A stretch of DNA of 7,457 nt. Source: JAKBCQ01 sp021807585. GTDB lineage: Bacteria > Planctomycetota > Planctomycetia > Isosphaerales > Isosphaeraceae. Of this stretch, positions 6,601-7,457 are shown one piece after another. A program made the position numbers and the translations under genes. The notes under the pieces were generated by a model, which saw only the letters and a program-made list of their open reading frames with translations, was not told the DNA's origin and made no database searches. Each line of letters begins with the position of its first letter. Position 1 is the first letter of the stretch. Location of the stretch: contig DAHWFG010000225.1 in NCBI GenBank assembly GCA_027325115.1, positions 1 through 7,457 of the forward strand. The letters run 5' to 3'.

Positions 6601-7160
6601 TGCCCGAAGGGCTCGCCGATACGCTCACGAGCCGAGAATTCGTCGATCTTGTTCGATTTTTGTCCGAGTTGGGGAAAATCGGCGCGTACGCCGTCCCGCG
6701 CGGCCGGTTCGTACGCCGCTGGGACACGCCCGCCGATACGCCCCAAAAGTCCGATCTCGGCGGAAAAGCCGCCGCCGATTCTCTCGCGATCAACCGAGAG
6801 ATCCCCTGGCGAACCGTTTACAGCAAGGTTTCAGGAGATCTCCCCGTCGGCGATTTATCGATCGTCAAACCGAGCGATTCCATTAATAATTCTAAACTTA
6901 CACGCGCAATTGCCCGATTTGCGATCGACGTTTCGACCCCGGGGGTCGTCGGTCTCCGTTTCCGCTCGACTCAAGGGCTTTCCACGCTCCTCGACGGCCG
7001 TCCGATTTCGATCAAAGATCAAACCGATCTGGAATTGACCAAAGGTCGTCATGAAATTGTCCTTTTGATCGATACGTCCGTGCGGCGCGACGATCTGCGC
7101 GTCGAGATCGTCGACGTTCCGGGATCCGCGGGCCGAGCCGAGCCTTCGCTCGGCGAGTGA
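3669..7160 (+). CDS. PVC-type dehydrogenase-like propeller / HEAT / cytochrome c fusion protein
   Basis: This is a 1163-aa exported multidomain protein. Residues 1-38 hold a basic n-region and a signal peptide ending ANA|QR. Residues about 55-395 match the planctomycete 'putative membrane-bound dehydrogenase' domain, a GSDH/NHL-like beta-propeller, with HGMVNPWGLHFD, GPDGAIYIADWYNP and RDHTHGRIWRV. Two DxNGDGxAD loops (114-122, 157-165) look like calcium sites. Residues about 405-840 are helical HEAT-like repeats. Residues 868-1003 are a PVC-type heme domain: CLKCH (Cys882, Cys885, His886) covalently binds heme, and Met978 in SLMPEGL is the likely distal ligand. A beta-rich tail (about 1040-1150) may bind ligand. 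The likely role is periplasmic oxidation of a sugar or alcohol, with electrons passing to the heme. The substrate is unknown, and dehydrogenase activity is a family label rather than shown. No C-terminal transmembrane helix is seen, so 'membrane-bound' is unsupported here. It overlaps the SGNH gene by 4 bp. Confidence 0.9.
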   Translation: MSRYAPRLGARPKGFPRKSMTAFGAIAILLSLATLANAQRELKEIPDPDPEVERKSFIVADGFEVNLFAGDPLLAKPIEINFDAAGRLWVASSEVYPQIAPGQKADDKILILEDKNGDGKADQTTVFASGLLIPTGVEPGDGGAYVANSTELLFLKDENGDGKADTRRVVLSGFGTEDTHHILHTLRWGYDGRLYMNQSIYIHSSIETPRGVRRLDGGGTWRFRPESMDLSVFYHGMVNPWGLHFDRFGRHFATDGAFGEGINYVVPGAYYTTAPDAVRILAGLNPGSPKDCGLELLGGRALPDDWNGNALTNDFRANRVCRYILGEDGSGFTSKEAPELIKTNHRAFRPIDIKMGPDGAIYIADWYNPIIQHGEVDFRDPRRDHTHGRIWRVAAKGRKPVERPRLVNATVAELLENLKAEEPWTRHFAKRVLKERGERQVLPQLAKWVASLDSHDPHISMYKLEALWMYQAFDVPEPALLKALLRDSDHRVRGAATRVIQDWIDRLQHPLNLLSVQVEDEHPIVRLEAVRVLGHVKPPEAIAIALKALNRPVDRFLDYALWLTVRDLSPIWLPIYESGKIEILGSPDRMTFALAAVGSPAVVKPLFDAIRSGKVPQKDQADAIAIVATLGGPNELASVLDVAIADATPIELRDRILVSLLEAHRRRNVKPAGDVDRLKTLLKSNNVQTRATAIRLAGAWKIESLRAEIAKSAADRAADESDRRAAIEAIARLKGSKSEELLIQLAQSDDSPRVRQDATIALAELNPAAASKACVELAPLVPDGGEATVAAVLARRGGPDALASALAGKSLPQDAARVWLRTVRASGAPAASLVAAIVAAGSIQTGSLTLSPDQIKAMIDLVREQGDPRRGEAIFRRGDLTCLKCHAIAGAGGRVGPSMESLGASAQVDYLIESILKPGAKVKENYNALLIATSDGRVVGGIKLRQTDSDLILRDPEGKEISIPLGSIEEKKDAGSLMPEGLADTLTSREFVDLVRFLSELGKIGAYAVPRGRFVRRWDTPADTPQKSDLGGKAAADSLAINREIPWRTVYSKVSGDLPVGDLSIVKPSDSINNSKLTRAIARFAIDVSTPGVVGLRFRSTQGLSTLLDGRPISIKDQTDLELTKGRHEIVLLIDTSVRRDDLRVEIVDVPGSAGRAEPSLGE
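4008..4163 (+). repeat. Pair of DxNGDGxAD calcium-loop-like motifs
   Basis: Two near-identical 27-base segments (4008-4034 and 4137-4163) encode DKNGDGKAD and DENGDGKAD within the propeller, 43 residues apart. The spacing fits one propeller blade each. D-x-N-G-D-G is the core of EF-hand and dockerin-type calcium loops. The binding role is inferred. Confidence 0.55.
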
Positions 7161-7161
7161 A

Positions 7162-7179
7162 AGGCCGGCGAATCGGCCT
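7162..7179. terminator. Short bidirectional hairpin in the 17-bp convergent gap
   Basis: AGGCCG (7162-7167) pairs perfectly with CGGCCT (7174-7179) around the loop GCGAAT. It starts one base after the dehydrogenase stop (7158-7160) and overlaps the TAG of the minus-strand Rieske gene (7180-7178). The plus strand continues AGATTTTC and the minus strand TTTCAC, so each side has a short T-rich tail. It could end transcripts from both directions. The stem is only six pairs but all but the outermost pair at each side are G/C. Confidence 0.45.
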
Positions 7180-7457
7180 AGATTTTCACCCAGACGATTC
7201 CGTCGCGGATTTCGCATTCGTAGCGGTCGACGTCGCGGCCCGGGAAGGTCGAGCACGTTCCCGTTTCGAGGCCGAATCGCCAGTGATGGAGCGGGCAAAC
7301 GACCTCACCGTTTTCGATGGCGCCCCGGCCCAACGGCGCCCCCTCGTGCGAGCAGCGGCCGAAGAGCGCGAAAACGCGGTCCCTTTCACGAAACAGGGCG
7401 ATCATGTGATCGCCGACAAAGCGCGTGACCCCTCGTCCGTCGGGGATCTCGGCGATC
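7178..7457 (-). CDS. Rieske [2Fe-2S] ferredoxin-like protein, 5' end missing
   Basis: The frame stays open from the right edge to TAG at 7180-7178 and gives 92 visible residues. The start lies beyond the window. The Rieske cluster motif is clear: C-S-H (visible residues 35-37), 16 residues, then C-P-L-H (54-57), followed by HWRF. The Cys and His pairs bind the two irons of a [2Fe-2S] centre. The sequence before it, IAEIPDGRGVTRFVGDHMI, fits the first beta strands of small Rieske ferredoxins and NirD-like subunits, so the ATG at 7405 is internal rather than the start. The protein ends soon after the fold (GIVWVKI), so this is either a single-domain ferredoxin of about 100 residues or the C-terminal domain of something longer. 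It would carry electrons to an oxygenase or reductase that is not in the window. It converges on the dehydrogenase gene. Confidence 0.88.
   Translation of the reverse strand, partial: IAEIPDGRGVTRFVGDHMIALFRERDRVFALFGRCSHEGAPLGRGAIENGEVVCPLHHWRFGLETGTCSTFPGRDVDRYECEIRDGIVWVKI

Noticed and set aside
7178..7405. Rieske gene starting at ATG 7405
   Set aside because: Upstream codons stay open to the right edge and encode the expected first strands of the Rieske fold.
1..7457. Mobile element, CRISPR or defence system
   Set aside because: No transposase, integrase, direct-repeat array, terminal inverted repeats or defence-type domains are visible on either strand.

Overview
The window reads as a GC-rich planctomycete-type (PVC superphylum) chromosomal segment. 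The best clue is the long secreted protein at 3669-7160, which has the characteristic planctomycete fusion of a 'membrane-bound dehydrogenase' propeller, HEAT-like helices and a c-type heme domain. The SGNH protein at 2365-3672 and the double-redoxin protein at 930-2054 also resemble families common in that phylum. Genus or species cannot be assigned from the sequence alone.

Layout, left to right. (1) The 3' part of a GH5-type glycosidase gene (+, cut by the left edge) ends at 795. (2) A 134-bp convergent gap holds one hairpin over the GH5 stop codon and a stronger one that lies just past the stop of the next gene. (3) A secreted tandem-thioredoxin protein is encoded on the minus strand (930-2054). 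(4) A 310-bp divergent intergenic region carries candidate promoters in both directions and GATC-rich palindromes. (5) Two plus-strand genes overlap by four bases (ATGA): an SGNH-hydrolase-like secreted protein whose GDS nucleophile position reads GDA, then the 1163-aa dehydrogenase/HEAT/cytochrome c protein. (6) A 17-bp convergent gap contains a short symmetrical hairpin. (7) The 3' part of a Rieske [2Fe-2S] ferredoxin-like gene (-) runs off the right edge.

The joint picture is mostly extracytoplasmic: three of the five proteins carry visible signal peptides, and the GH5 N-terminus is missing. The SGNH/dehydrogenase pair is probably one transcription unit with translational coupling and may act on an unidentified secreted or outer-surface substrate, with electrons passed to the fused heme domain. 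The GH5 enzyme would act on beta-glucan-like polysaccharide. A link between the GH5 gene and the operon is only proximity, since they are separate transcription units.

I see no tRNA, rRNA, CRISPR array, IS element, integrase or phage gene. I do not see a clearly new defence or mobile system. The most unusual points are the apparent loss of the SGNH nucleophile in a translationally coupled gene, the paired convergent hairpins, and the repeated GCGATCGC octamer.
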